Shown: piece by piece, positions 25,868 through 34,102 of the stretch
How the letters are laid out: every line of letters starts with the position of its first letter
Position numbering within the stretch: the stretch's first letter is position 1
NCBI RefSeq assembly: GCF_030730875.1
Contig: NZ_JAVAMA010000007.1
Location: 1 to 64,000, forward strand
DNA length: 64,000 nt
Source: Sphingomonas sp. DG1-23
GTDB lineage: Bacteria; Pseudomonadota; Alphaproteobacteria; Sphingomonadales; Sphingomonadaceae
Direction: 5' to 3'
Notes under the pieces: model-generated
The model's input: only the letters and a program-made list of their open reading frames with translations
Databases searched by the model: none
Told to the model about the DNA's origin: nothing
Made by a program: the position numbers and the translations under genes

Positions 25868-26548
25868 TTAGTGGCCCTTCTTCTCGGCCTGGATCGCCGG
25901 CTGCGGATCCTTGGCCGGGGTGCCTTCCGCCGGAGTCGCTTCGTTCGAGAGGTTGGCAGTGTCGGCGCCCTCCGCGACATTGGCCTCGGCGGCGTTGTCG
26001 GCGGCCGGCTCCTCGCCCGCGGCTGGGGCGGCGGGGAAGGGAAGGTTCGAGCCCTGCGAATTCAGATAGGCGATCACGTTGGCGCGGTCCTGCGGGTTGG
26101 ACAGGCCGGCGAAGGTCATCTTGGTGCCTGGCGCGTATTTGCGCGGGGAGGTCAGCCACGCGTCGAGCGCTTCGAAGGTCCAGTTGCCGGGGACGCCCTT
26201 GAGCGCGTCCGAATAAGCGAAGCCGGGGACATGGCCGTGCGGCTTGCCGACCGACGCATAAAGATTCGGGCCGATACCCGAAGCGCCGCCCTGGTTGATC
26301 GTGTGGCAAGCGGTGCACTGCTTGAACACGTCGGCACCCTTGGCGACGTCGGCGGCGGCGAGACGCGTGGCGATCGGGGCAACAGCGGCCGCGCCGCCTT
26401 CGCCCGTATCTTCCACGCCTTCGATCACATAGCCCATTTTTTCGGGGCGCTCGGAGTGGAAGACCATGCCGCTGACGATCGAAAGGCCGAGCGCAGCAAT
26501 GCCGCCCGCCAAAGCCCAGCCCGCAATCGTATTGAACCGATCGTCCAT
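25868..26548 (-). CDS. Membrane-anchored class I cytochrome c (CycM/c552-like)
   Basis: A 226-residue protein. An uncleaved N-terminal helix (about 7-30) anchors it, followed by one haem domain with CTACH at 78-82 and a probable Met144 ligand in PGTKMTF. The last 50 residues are an Ala/Glu-rich, low-complexity tail ending in KKGH. It resembles CycM-type cytochromes that carry electrons from the bc1 complex to terminal oxidase. ATG 26548 is chosen over a GTG one codon upstream because AGGGG lies 6 nt before it. That site is partly inside a leader hairpin. Confidence 0.87.
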   Translation of the reverse strand: MDDRFNTIAGWALAGGIAALGLSIVSGMVFHSERPEKMGYVIEGVEDTGEGGAAAVAPIATRLAAADVAKGADVFKQCTACHTINQGGASGIGPNLYASVGKPHGHVPGFAYSDALKGVPGNWTFEALDAWLTSPRKYAPGTKMTFAGLSNPQDRANVIAYLNSQGSNLPFPAAPAAGEEPAADNAAEANVAEGADTANLSNEATPAEGTPAKDPQPAIQAEKKGH

Positions 26549-26556
26549 CACACGCC

Positions 26557-26584
26557 CCTAAAGGAAAGTCGTTCGCCCTTTAGG
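26557..26584 (-). promoter_or_regulatory. Hairpin over the cytochrome c ribosome site
   Basis: On the minus strand CCTAAAGG and CCTTTAGG form an 8-bp perfect stem with a 12-nt loop, and its 3' arm runs into the AGGGG Shine-Dalgarno. This could limit translation or be coincidental. No second hairpin alternative is obvious. Confidence 0.45.
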
Positions 26585-26611
26585 CTGCGGTTTTTGCTAT
26601 CGCAAGCCGGG

Positions 26612-26791
26612 GTTGCCGCGGGAAACGCGCACGGCTTCAAGGGCCGTACCCGATTCCCGCAACGGCCGGGATCCTCCGGAGACGAGCGCTGGCAAGGAAG
26701 CTCGCGCAGCGCGGACTGGTGGCCCGTGCAAGCGGGCTGACGCTGTCCAGCTCTAGTCTCCGGAGGACCGCGAAGCGGCGGGCGGAATTTT
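26612..26791 (+). ncRNA. Candidate structured RNA between cytochrome c and pheA
   Basis: No gene is evident in this 370-bp divergent gap, but strong pairings are. GTTG(CCG)CGGGAA at 26612-26624 pairs with TTCCCGCAAC at 26654-26663. An 11-bp perfect stem (CCTCCGGAGAC at 26673-26683 with GTCTCCGGAGG at 26756-26766) extends inward as GAG/CTC and CTGG/CCAG and encloses two hairpins: CGCG-CAG-CGCG (26703-26713) and GCCCGU-GCAA-GCGGGC (26722-26737, GNRA loop). CCGC-GAA-GCGG and TTTT follow by 26791. The strand is uncertain; plus is favoured by the final hairpin and T-run. It could be a pheA leader or an independent RNA. Confidence 0.4.
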
Positions 26792-26921
26792 GGCGCACAG
26801 CAGCGTCATTCGTCGGTCACGATGATACCGCATCGCTCCCTCCTCATTCGTCCCTGTGCTTCAAAAACCGCTCCGTCACGGCCATTGCGGGAATCGGGTA
26901 CGGTCCCTAACGCGCGATCCC

Positions 26922-27812
26922 ATGGAGAATTTCGCCGCCCCCGCACGTCCGATCGTCGCCGAGATGATCGCCGAGGCCTCCGCCGAGCCGGGCCGTGCCG
27001 TCGCGTTTCAGGGCGCGCCGGGCGCCAATTCGCACATCGCGGTGCGCGAAGCCTTTGCCGACGGGCTGCCTTTGCCGTGCTTTTCGTTCGAGGACGCGAT
27101 CGACGCGGTGAAGGAAGGCCGCGCCGATCGCGCGATGATCCCCATCGAGAATTCGCTCCATGGCCGCGTCGCCGACATCCATTTCCTGCTCCCCGAATCG
27201 GGACTGGCGATCACCGGCGAGCATTTTCTGCCGATCCGCTATGGGCTGATGGGCATCGGCGGTCTCGATCAGGTCCGCCAGGCGATGAGCCACCCGCAGG
27301 CGCTGGGCCAATGCCGGCATTGGCTCAAGGGCCGCGGTATCGCACCGGTCGCCTACCCCGACACCGCCGGCGCTGCCGCGGTGGTCGCCGAAATGGCCGA
27401 CCCCGCGGTCGCCGCACTCGCCCCGCCCGGAGCCGCCGAGCTTTACGGGCTGAAGCTGCTCGAGACCGATCTCGCCGATGCCGAACATAATATGACGCGC
27501 TTCGTCGTGCTGGCGCGCGAGGCGCTGCCGTTGCCGGTCGAGGGGCCGGTGATGACCACCTTCATCTTCGAAGTGAAGAACGTCTCGGCGGCGCTCTACA
27601 AGGCGCTGGGCGGCTTCGCGACCAACGGCGTCAACATGACCAAGCTGGAGAGCTATCAGCGCGGCGGCAGTTTCGCGGCGACCGAATTCTATGCCGATAT
27701 CGTCGGCGGGCCGGGCGATCCGGCGATCGACCGGGCGCTCGAGGAGCTCAAGTTTCACTCGAAATGGATGCGCGTGCTCGGCACGTATCGCCAGGCGCGC
27801 GAGCGGCCGTAG
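26922..27812 (+). CDS. pheA: Prephenate dehydratase
   Basis: A 296-residue monofunctional prephenate dehydratase making phenylpyruvate for phenylalanine. The catalytic TRF motif is Thr192-Arg193-Phe194 (NMTRFVV), with AFQGAPGANSHIA and IPIENSLHGRV in the N-terminal lobe. The C-terminal ACT domain (about 210-290) contains KLESYQ, where ESRP is the usual phenylalanine-sensing sequence, so feedback binding may differ. ATG 26922 gives the expected N-terminus. Chorismate mutase is separate, at 42376-42660. It is divergent from cytochrome c, a common alphaproteobacterial neighbourhood. Confidence 0.9.
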   Translation: MENFAAPARPIVAEMIAEASAEPGRAVAFQGAPGANSHIAVREAFADGLPLPCFSFEDAIDAVKEGRADRAMIPIENSLHGRVADIHFLLPESGLAITGEHFLPIRYGLMGIGGLDQVRQAMSHPQALGQCRHWLKGRGIAPVAYPDTAGAAAVVAEMADPAVAALAPPGAAELYGLKLLETDLADAEHNMTRFVVLAREALPLPVEGPVMTTFIFEVKNVSAALYKALGGFATNGVNMTKLESYQRGGSFAATEFYADIVGGPGDPAIDRALEELKFHSKWMRVLGTYRQARERP

Positions 27813-27976
27813 CCGCCCGACCGTCTACGCGCCACGCCGCGTAAGCGGCTCCCGATGATTTGTCCCCCCGCAAGGGCCGGGGCCCGATCGCGCGCGCTGT
27901 GAAAGGCGGTTCCACCCGTGACTTCGTAATCTCGGGCCGGCCCTTTGCCGGAGAAGAGACGACAGCTGAACAACAA

Positions 27977-28005
27977 TTGACATCTGACGCGATTCGTTGT
28001 GTATA
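27977..28005 (+). promoter_or_regulatory. Sigma-70-type promoter of the XRE gene
   Basis: TTGACA at 27977-27982, a 17-bp spacer and TGTATA at 28000-28005, in an unusually AT-rich stretch that runs to the start codon. The -10 region overlaps TTGTGTATAAACAA, an imperfect palindrome that could be an autoregulatory operator. Confidence 0.6.
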
Positions 28006-28035
28006 AACAATATATCGTATTTCTGAGACGCTAGT

Positions 28036-28284
28036 ATGCCCGTCATCCATAATCGCATCGCCCTGTTTCGTGCCGAACGCGGCATGAGCCGGCGCGCGCT
28101 CGCAGAAGCCGTTGGGGTCAATCCGCAGACGATCGGCTATCTCGAGCGCGGCGATTACGCTCCCAGCCTCGAACTCGGCATGAAGATCGCAGGCGTGTTC
28201 GAGCTGCCGGTCGAGGCTTTGTTTTCCTTCGAACCTTTCGAGCCGGTGTGGCGCGCGATGCAACGCGCCGAGCGCGGCGAATGA
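28036..28284 (+). CDS. XRE-family HTH transcriptional regulator
   Basis: An 82-residue single-domain regulator. The helix-turn-helix is about 17-60 (MSRRALAEAVGVNPQTIGYLERGDYAPSLELGMKIAGVF) with the common tail LPVEALFSFEPF. Such short regulators are often followed by a small membrane-protein gene, as here (28299). The pair may respond to membrane or stress signals, but the inducer is unknown. A strong-looking promoter lies about 30 bp upstream. Confidence 0.85.
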   Translation: MPVIHNRIALFRAERGMSRRALAEAVGVNPQTIGYLERGDYAPSLELGMKIAGVFELPVEALFSFEPFEPVWRAMQRAERGE

Positions 28285-28298
28285 TCGGGAGTATCGCA

Positions 28299-28811
28299 AT
28301 GTCTCGAACAAGCTCACGGCTGATCGGCAGCCTCGACGCCGCTGCCCGGCGCACCGGCATTCCCGCGCTCGCGACGCGTGGCCCGCGCCGCCGTCGCTTC
28401 CGTTGGCTGCCGGCGGTGCTGCTGCTCCTTGCCTTCGGGCTTGCCGTCTACGGGCTGCTCGATCCCGCGAAGGTCGCGCTCGCCGTGCCGCTGATCGTAG
28501 TGGTGCAGTCGATCAGCGTCTCGCTTCATTTTGCCGGCCCGCTCCGTGCCGGTACGGCCGGCGGCGAGATCATCGACGAGTTCGACCGGGAACTCGGCCT
28601 GCATGCCTAGTTGGCCGGCTTCGCCGGCGCGACTGCGACCGGGCTGATCGGGCTATTCGGATCGGCGGGCATGGCGCTGCTGATGCGGTGGCCGCCGACG
28701 CGGCTCGTCGAGACCATGATCTTGATCCCGCTGCTGATGCTGGTGATTCTCTCGACCGTGCCGACGCTGTACGCGAGCTGGGCGATGCCTGCGCCCGGCG
28801 AGGACGACTAG
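28299..28811 (+). pseudogene. Membrane protein split by an in-frame TAG
   Basis: The reading frame runs 103 codons from ATG 28299 (GGGAG 6 nt upstream) to a TAG at 28608-28610, then stays open in the same frame for 66 more codons to TAG 28811. The first part has a basic N-terminus, two membrane segments and DEFDRELGLHA; the second has two further segments (GATATGLIGLFGSAG and MILIPLLMLVIL). Together they look like one four-helix membrane protein of about 170 residues partnered with the XRE gene. A TGG-to-TAG change is the simplest explanation. The second part could start at TTG 28611, but no ribosome site is seen. Confidence 0.6.
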
Positions 28812-29674
28812 CCTTCGACCCAGGCAGTCAGCAGCGTGTGGGCGATCGCGTAAGGCGGGGCCGCGCCGAAGGTGGCAGCGGGGTCGCGGGCAAGCGCCAG
28901 CCTTACCTCTTCGCGGCTGAACCAGCGGGCGTCTTCGAGCTCGTTGGCGTCGATCGTGATCGCGTCGTCCTCGGCCTCGCCGATGCACGCGATCATCAGC
29001 GAAGAGGGGAAGGGCCAGGGCTGGCTGGCGACGTAGCGCACCGCGCCGATGCGGATGCCGGCTTCCTCAAGCGTCTCGCGGCGCACCGCTTCCTCGATCG
29101 ATTCGCCGACCTCTAGAAATCCGGCGAGCGCCGAATAGCGCCCCGCCGGCCAGGGCGGCTGGCGACCGAGCAGCACCTTGTCGCCGAATTCGGCGAGCAT
29201 GATCACCACCGGATCGACGCGCGGGAAATGCTCGGCGTGGCAATGGGGGCAGGACCGACCCCAGCCCGCGCGGAAGATCGCGGTCGGAGTCGCGCAAACC
29301 GCGCAAAAGCCGTGGCGGGCGTGCCAGTCGACGAGGCTGCGCGCGGCGGCATAGAGCGCGGCGTCCCCGGCGTGGAAGCGGTCGAGCATCGCGAACAATG
29401 CCGGCGAACGGCCGCCGGGCAAGGTTTGTCCGTGCGGCGGCGCCGCGGCGAACACCGGGACGCCGTCATCATAGCCGAGGAACAGCCGCTCGCCTTGCGC
29501 CGCGTCGAGCGCGGTCCAGACGAGACGATCCGCGTCGTCGAGCTCGGGATCGAGACCGTGAAGCACGAGCAATCGGGCGCGGGGATCGGACTCCGCAGCG
29601 CGCAGCAGTTCAGGTTCTTGGCGAACCCGGTCGGCACGGTCGATCGTGCCGCCGGTAAAGCCAGGCGCGCTCAC
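28808..29674 (-). CDS. nudC: NAD(+) diphosphatase / RNA decapping Nudix hydrolase NudC
   Basis: A 288-residue Nudix enzyme cleaving NAD(H) to NMN and AMP and, in E. coli, removing NAD caps from RNA. The zinc ribbon uses Cys124, Cys127, Cys142 and Cys145. The Nudix box spans 185-207 (GFLEVGESIEEAVRRETLEEAGI), and SQPWPFP at 217-223 is the NudC-specific motif. The start is GTG 29674, overlapping the TGA of the serine hydrolase. Last gene of the mutY / serine hydrolase / nudC overlapping set; convergent with and touching the 28299 gene. Confidence 0.93.
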   Translation of the reverse strand: MSAPGFTGGTIDRADRVRQEPELLRAAESDPRARLLVLHGLDPELDDADRLVWTALDAAQGERLFLGYDDGVPVFAAAPPHGQTLPGGRSPALFAMLDRFHAGDAALYAAARSLVDWHARHGFCAVCATPTAIFRAGWGRSCPHCHAEHFPRVDPVVIMLAEFGDKVLLGRQPPWPAGRYSALAGFLEVGESIEEAVRRETLEEAGIRIGAVRYVASQPWPFPSSLMIACIGEAEDDAITIDANELEDARWFSREEVRLALARDPAATFGAAPPYAIAHTLLTAWVEG

Positions 29675-30954
29675 CGCGTCAGATCGGCATAGATCGCCCG
29701 CGAGGCGTCGCGCTTGAGCATCTGCTCGCTGAACGAATTGATCATCATCGTCGCGCGCAGCTTGTGCACGGGATCGACCCAGCCGATCGATCCGGCCGCG
29801 CCGGCCCAGCCATAGGTGCCCTTGCCGGGGCCGCCCGGCTTGTCGGCGAGATAGACCGAGCCGCCCGCGCCGAAGCCCATCGGCGCGCCGCTGTCGGCGG
29901 TCATGTGCGCGAGCGTCGCGCGATCGACGCTCGGCGGCAGCAGATCGGACATCGCCAGCTTGACCGTCTCGGGCTTGAGGATCTTCGCGCCTTCGAGCGT
30001 CCCGCCGTTCAGCAGCATGTGGAGAAAGCGGTCATAGTCGCGCGCCGACATGACCAGCCCGGCGCCGCCATAAGGGAAGCTCGGCGGTCGAAGCCATACC
30101 GAAGTCGCGCCCAGATCCGCGGCGACGCCCGGCGCCATGTAATTGGTGGCGAGGATGCGGGCCTTGGCCTGCGGCACGGTCCAATAGCTGTCGCGCATCT
30201 TGAGCGGCGCGAAGATCCGGGTGTTGACGAACTGGTCGAACGGCATGCCCCCGGCGACTTCGATCACCCGGCCGAGCACGTCGAGGCTGATCGAATAGCT
30301 CCATTTGGCGCCCGGATCAGCGATCAGCGGGAGCGTCGCGACGCGATTGGCAAATTCCTCGAGGCTCGCGGGCCGCGCGGCGCGCATCCCCGGCTCCATC
30401 AGCGCGTTGACTTGCGCAGGGTTGATGCCGAGCCGGTTATATTCGTCGAGCAACGGCCCCTTGGTGACGATGCTGTAGCCCAGCCCGGCAGTGTGGGTGA
30501 GCAGGTGGCGCACCGTGATCGGGCGCGTTGCGGGGCGGCTGGTCAGGTCCTTCGCCGGATCGACAAGGACCTTCATGTCCTTGAACGCGGGAATGAAGTC
30601 GCTGATCGGCTGATCGAGCTCGAGCTTGCCTTCCTCGACGAGGATCATCGCGGCGATGCCGGTGATCGGCTTGGTCATCGAATAGACTCGCCACAGGCTG
30701 TCGGCGTCGGCGCGCGGCGCATCGGGCTCGATCGCGATCCGGCCCTCGGCGACGGTCTGGGGCAGCGCATCGCCGATTCCCGTCACGATCACGATTCCCG
30801 GGACCTTGGCTTCGGCGACGGTCTTCTTCGCCAGTTCGACCGCTACGGGCTGGCTGCGCGTATTGGCCGAGGGAAGCGGCACGCTGGCCTGCGGCCAGCC
30901 CGGGCTGGCGAGCGCCAGCGCCGCGATCGATCCGAATATCCGCCAGCTACGCAT
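29671..30954 (-). CDS. Exported serine hydrolase (beta-lactamase/class C fold)
   Basis: A 427-residue protein with a signal peptide (about 1-23). The nucleophile motif S-x-x-K is SMTK at 92-95; KWSYSISLDVLGRV contains the second-motif Tyr, and GWAGAAGSIGWVDP near the C-terminus replaces the KTG triad. This places it with esterase/D-aminopeptidase-like class C relatives rather than true AmpC. The ATG (30954) overlaps the end of mutY by 8 bp and has GGGAGG upstream. Substrate unknown. Confidence 0.85.
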   Translation of the reverse strand: MRSWRIFGSIAALALASPGWPQASVPLPSANTRSQPVAVELAKKTVAEAKVPGIVIVTGIGDALPQTVAEGRIAIEPDAPRADADSLWRVYSMTKPITGIAAMILVEEGKLELDQPISDFIPAFKDMKVLVDPAKDLTSRPATRPITVRHLLTHTAGLGYSIVTKGPLLDEYNRLGINPAQVNALMEPGMRAARPASLEEFANRVATLPLIADPGAKWSYSISLDVLGRVIEVAGGMPFDQFVNTRIFAPLKMRDSYWTVPQAKARILATNYMAPGVAADLGATSVWLRPPSFPYGGAGLVMSARDYDRFLHMLLNGGTLEGAKILKPETVKLAMSDLLPPSVDRATLAHMTADSGAPMGFGAGGSVYLADKPGGPGKGTYGWAGAAGSIGWVDPVHKLRATMMINSFSEQMLKRDASRAIYADLTR

Positions 30955-32017
30955 GCATCCTCCCGAACATCCTCGCCGCCTTGGCGAACACCGTGGGCAG
31001 CCCCGCCGATTCCATCTCGGCGATCGGCCACCATTCGCCCTGCGGCGTGCCAAAACACGCGCCTGTGTGCGCTGTGATCGTTACAGCCGCAAGCGTCACG
31101 TCGAGGTTGAAATGGGTAAAGCCGTGGCGAACCTGCCCGTCGATCACGCGCCAATCGGCCGCGATCGGCGCGCCGGCAAGGCCGGGCGGCGAATCGCTCC
31201 ATGGCCCGGTCGGCAAGGCACGCATCCCGCCGAGCAGGCCCTTTGGCGGGCGGCGGACGAGCAGCACGCAGCCGTCGCGCTCGATCCAGAACATCGTGCC
31301 GTAGCGCTGCGGCTTGACCTGCTTCGCGGCCTTGACCGGGAAAGTCTCGGGCGCGCCGCCGGCGAAGCCGTCGCATCGCTCCCGTAACGGGCAGGCGAGG
31401 CAGCGCGGGGCGCGGGGCGTGCAGATCGTCGAACCGAGGTCCATCATCGCCTGCGCGAAATCGCCTGCGCGGGCATCGGGGGTGATCGAATCGGTGAGCG
31501 TGCGGATCCGGGGCCGGGCGCCGGGCAGCGGCTCGGCCACCGCGAACAGCCGGGTCACCACCCGCTCGACATTGGCATCGACCACCACCGCCCGCCGGCC
31601 GAAGGCGATCGCCGCGATCGCCGCGGCGGTGTAGCCGCCCACCCCGGGCAGGCCGAGCAGTTCGGCTTCGGTCTCGGGAAGGCTCCCGCGTGCCGCGACG
31701 GCGCGGGCGCAGGCGAGCAGATTGCGCGCCCGGGCATAATAGCCAAGCCCGGCCCAGGCCGCCATCAGCTCGGCATCCTCCGCTGCCGCCAGCGCCGCGA
31801 AGCTCGGCCAGCGCGCGGTGAATTGCTCGAAATAGGGGATGACGCTGGCAACCTGGGTCTGCTGGAGCATCACTTCGCTCAGCCACACCCGATAGGGATC
31901 GGGCGCATTGGCGCCCGGCTGCGCGCGCCACGGCAAATCGCGGGCATGGGCGTCGTACCATTTGAGCAAGGGCCGGGAGACACTTTGGTCGATTGCGCGA
32001 GGCTTGTTGTCGGGCAC
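30947..32017 (-). CDS. mutY: A/G-specific adenine glycosylase MutY
   Basis: A 356-residue DNA glycosylase removing adenine mispaired with 8-oxoguanine. The catalytic acid Glu48 is in SEVMLQQTQV, the helix-hairpin-helix GLPGVGGYT leads to Asp147, and the iron-sulphur cluster cysteines are Cys199, Cys206, Cys209 and Cys215. The C-terminal part is the Nudix-like 8-oxoG recognition domain. The start is set at GTG 32017 because the divergent gene begins at 32046 and upstream codons run antisense to it. First gene of the mutY / serine hydrolase / nudC set. Confidence 0.93.
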   Translation of the reverse strand: MPDNKPRAIDQSVSRPLLKWYDAHARDLPWRAQPGANAPDPYRVWLSEVMLQQTQVASVIPYFEQFTARWPSFAALAAAEDAELMAAWAGLGYYARARNLLACARAVAARGSLPETEAELLGLPGVGGYTAAAIAAIAFGRRAVVVDANVERVVTRLFAVAEPLPGARPRIRTLTDSITPDARAGDFAQAMMDLGSTICTPRAPRCLACPLRERCDGFAGGAPETFPVKAAKQVKPQRYGTMFWIERDGCVLLVRRPPKGLLGGMRALPTGPWSDSPPGLAGAPIAADWRVIDGQVRHGFTHFNLDVTLAAVTITAHTGACFGTPQGEWWPIAEMESAGLPTVFAKAARMFGRMHA

Positions 32018-32045
32018 GCCCCGCCTATGGCATGGGTAAGCGACA

Positions 32046-32588
32046 ATGACGAAGCCCCCCAATGCACCAAAGCGCGCGACTACCCGCCAGCCGAAGCTCG
32101 AGCCGCAGCGATCGAACCGCGCGCGCCCGGTTTCCGAGCTGCTGCCCGATGTCGGCCGCGCGGCATTCCGCAAGTTCGGCTTCGTCCAGCACGCGATCGT
32201 CAGCCGCTGGGGCGAGATCGTCGGCGAGCGCTATGCCCGTGTCTCGATGCCCGAATCGATCCGTTTTCCGCAGGGCAAGCGCGCCGACGGTGTGCTGAGC
32301 CTCGTCGTCGGCGGTGCTCACGCCCCGATGATGCAGCATATCGCCCCCGAGATCATCGAGCGGGTCAATCGCTTCTTCGGTTATGCCGCGGTTGCACGCC
32401 TCGCGATTCGGCAGGGTGAGGTCAAGCGCGCGGTCAAGAACGCGCCGTCGCCCAGTCTCGCGCCGCTTCCCGAGGCGATGGGCGACAGTCTGCGCGGCAT
32501 CGCCGATCCCGAGCTCAAGGCGGTGCTCGAGTCGCTGGCCGCGGGCGTGGTCGCCTCCGAAGGTCTCAAGCTCGGCAGGATCGACTGA
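32046..32588 (+). CDS. DUF721 / DciA-like protein
   Basis: A 180-residue basic protein with the DUF721 domain at about 30-120 (FRKFGFVQHAIVSRWGEIVGERYARVSMPESIRF, then GVLSLVVGGAHAPMMQHIAPEIIERVNRFFGY). DciA, in this family, loads or helps the DnaB helicase in bacteria lacking DnaC. The C-terminal tail is probably disordered and the last residues helical. Divergent from mutY and overlapping the next gene by one base (TGATG). The replication role is inferred from the family. Confidence 0.82.
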   Translation: MTKPPNAPKRATTRQPKLEPQRSNRARPVSELLPDVGRAAFRKFGFVQHAIVSRWGEIVGERYARVSMPESIRFPQGKRADGVLSLVVGGAHAPMMQHIAPEIIERVNRFFGYAAVARLAIRQGEVKRAVKNAPSPSLAPLPEAMGDSLRGIADPELKAVLESLAAGVVASEGLKLGRID

Positions 32589-33295
32589 TGCATTTGCGCT
32601 TTCTCGCCGCTGCCTTGCTGCTGCTCGCCGGGATCGGTCCCGTGAACGCGCAACAGGCGCGGCGCGCACCCGTCGCCAATTGGGTGAATACGGTCGCGAA
32701 GACCCCCGAGGGCGGGTTTCGGCAAGGCAATCCCAACGCGCCGATCAAGCTCGTCGAATATGGGTCGCGCACCTGCCCGACCTGCGGGCGCTTCGCCGCC
32801 GAGGGCATGGAGCCGCTGCGCCGCGAATGGATCGCCAGCGGGAAGCTGAGCTATGAGTTCCGCGACTATCTGATCCACGGCGTGCCCGATCTGTCGCTGG
32901 CGTTGCTCAACCAATGCGTGCCCGTCGGGCGCTTCTTCCCGCTGCTCGACCAGATGTTCGCCAGCCAGGCGACGTTCGACGGGCCGTTGCACAAATTGAT
33001 GGAGACCCAACCCAAGCTGGTCGAGGGCTGGCAGCAGCTTCCGCCGCCGCAGGCAGCGACCAAATTCGCCGAAGCCCTGGGGATGCTCACCTTCATGAAG
33101 GCACGCGGCTTGCCCGAGGCGCAGGCCCGACGCTGCCTGTCCAATCCGGCACTGATCAAGGGCGTCGCCGATGCCTATGCGAGCGGTGCCAAAGCCGGGG
33201 TTCAGGGAACGCCGAGCTTCTTCGTCAACGGCCGCCGCGTGCGCGCCTTCACCTGGGATCAGCTCCAGCCCGAGCTTCGCGCCGCGGACAGCTGA
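32588..33295 (+). CDS. Periplasmic DsbA-like thiol oxidoreductase, copy 1
   Basis: A 235-residue thioredoxin-fold protein with a signal peptide (about 1-22). The active site is CPTC at 63-66 and the cis-proline loop is GTPSFFVNGRRV. The family (DsbA/DSBA-like thioredoxin 4) forms or isomerises disulphides in the periplasm. The CPTC dipeptide is unlike CPHC of E. coli DsbA. It is a tandem paralogue of the next gene, sharing the pattern EYGSR.CPTCGRFA and LPPPQAA. The DciA-like / DsbA-like / smc order is conserved in alphaproteobacteria. Confidence 0.87.
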   Translation: MHLRFLAAALLLLAGIGPVNAQQARRAPVANWVNTVAKTPEGGFRQGNPNAPIKLVEYGSRTCPTCGRFAAEGMEPLRREWIASGKLSYEFRDYLIHGVPDLSLALLNQCVPVGRFFPLLDQMFASQATFDGPLHKLMETQPKLVEGWQQLPPPQAATKFAEALGMLTFMKARGLPEAQARRCLSNPALIKGVADAYASGAKAGVQGTPSFFVNGRRVRAFTWDQLQPELRAADS

Positions 33296-33325
33296 TCGAT
33301 CCTTTTGCTTCGGAGACTCAAGACC

Positions 33326-34075
33326 ATGCGTTCTGCAATCGCGCTTCTTCCTCTTCTCGCACTGGCGGCCTGCGGCGGCGGCGGCGGCAATGCCTCGGCG
33401 CCGGTGACGTCGAGCACGCCGGTGGCCAATGTCGCGCCGCCCGCGGGCAAGCAATGGGTCGACGTGGTAAGCAAGACCGCCGAGGGCGGCTATATCCAGG
33501 GTAATCCCAATGCCCCGATCAAGCTGCTCGAATATGGCTCGCGCAGCTGCCCGACCTGCGGACGCTTCGCCGAGGAAGGCGTCGAGCCGCTTCGCCAGAA
33601 ATATATCTCGACCGGCAAAGTCAGCTACGAGTTCCGCGACTTCCTCGTCCACGGCGCGCCCGATCTGTCGCTGGCATTGCTCAACCAGTGCGCGCCGACC
33701 GAGGCGTTCTTCCCGATCCTCGACCAGATGTTCGCCAATCAGGAGGCGTTCTACAAGCGGACCGAGCAGCTGCAGACGAGCAACCCGCAATTGCTCCAGC
33801 AGCTCCAGCAGCTACCGCCGCCGCAGGCGGCTGCCGGGTTCGCCGAAGCGCTCGGGCATATCGAGTTCATGAAGCAGCGCGGCGTGCCCGATGCCAGCGC
33901 GCGTCAGTGCCTCGCCAACCAGAAGACGATCGAGGCGATCGCCAAGGTGAATGCCGACGCGACCAGCGAGCATGGCGTCACCGGCACGCCGAGCTTCTTC
34001 ATCAACGGCGAGCGCGTCGAGGCGTCGGTGTGGTCGCAGGTCGAGAGCGCGTTGCAGGCGGCCGGGGCCCGGTAA
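33326..34075 (+). CDS. DsbA-like thiol oxidoreductase lipoprotein, copy 2
   Basis: A 249-residue paralogue of the preceding gene. The lipobox LALAAC gives lipidated Cys16, so this copy is membrane-anchored, followed by a glycine-rich linker. The active site is CPTC at 75-78 and the cis-proline loop is GTPSFFINGERV. It has an insertion QTSNPQLLQQLQQL compared with copy 1. ATG 33326 has CGGAG about 10 nt upstream. The soluble and lipidated pair suggests divided labour, such as different partners or redox direction. Confidence 0.87.
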   Translation: MRSAIALLPLLALAACGGGGGNASAPVTSSTPVANVAPPAGKQWVDVVSKTAEGGYIQGNPNAPIKLLEYGSRSCPTCGRFAEEGVEPLRQKYISTGKVSYEFRDFLVHGAPDLSLALLNQCAPTEAFFPILDQMFANQEAFYKRTEQLQTSNPQLLQQLQQLPPPQAAAGFAEALGHIEFMKQRGVPDASARQCLANQKTIEAIAKVNADATSEHGVTGTPSFFINGERVEASVWSQVESALQAAGAR

Positions 34076-34102
34076 CGGGCCCGAGCCGCAGGGGGGCGGG
34101 CC

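Noticed and set aside
26673..26766. Identification as 6S RNA or SRP RNA
   Set aside because: GCAAGCGGGC resembles part of 6S RNA and AAGGAAGC recalls the SRP loop, but the overall fold and conserved blocks do not match; left as an unassigned candidate.
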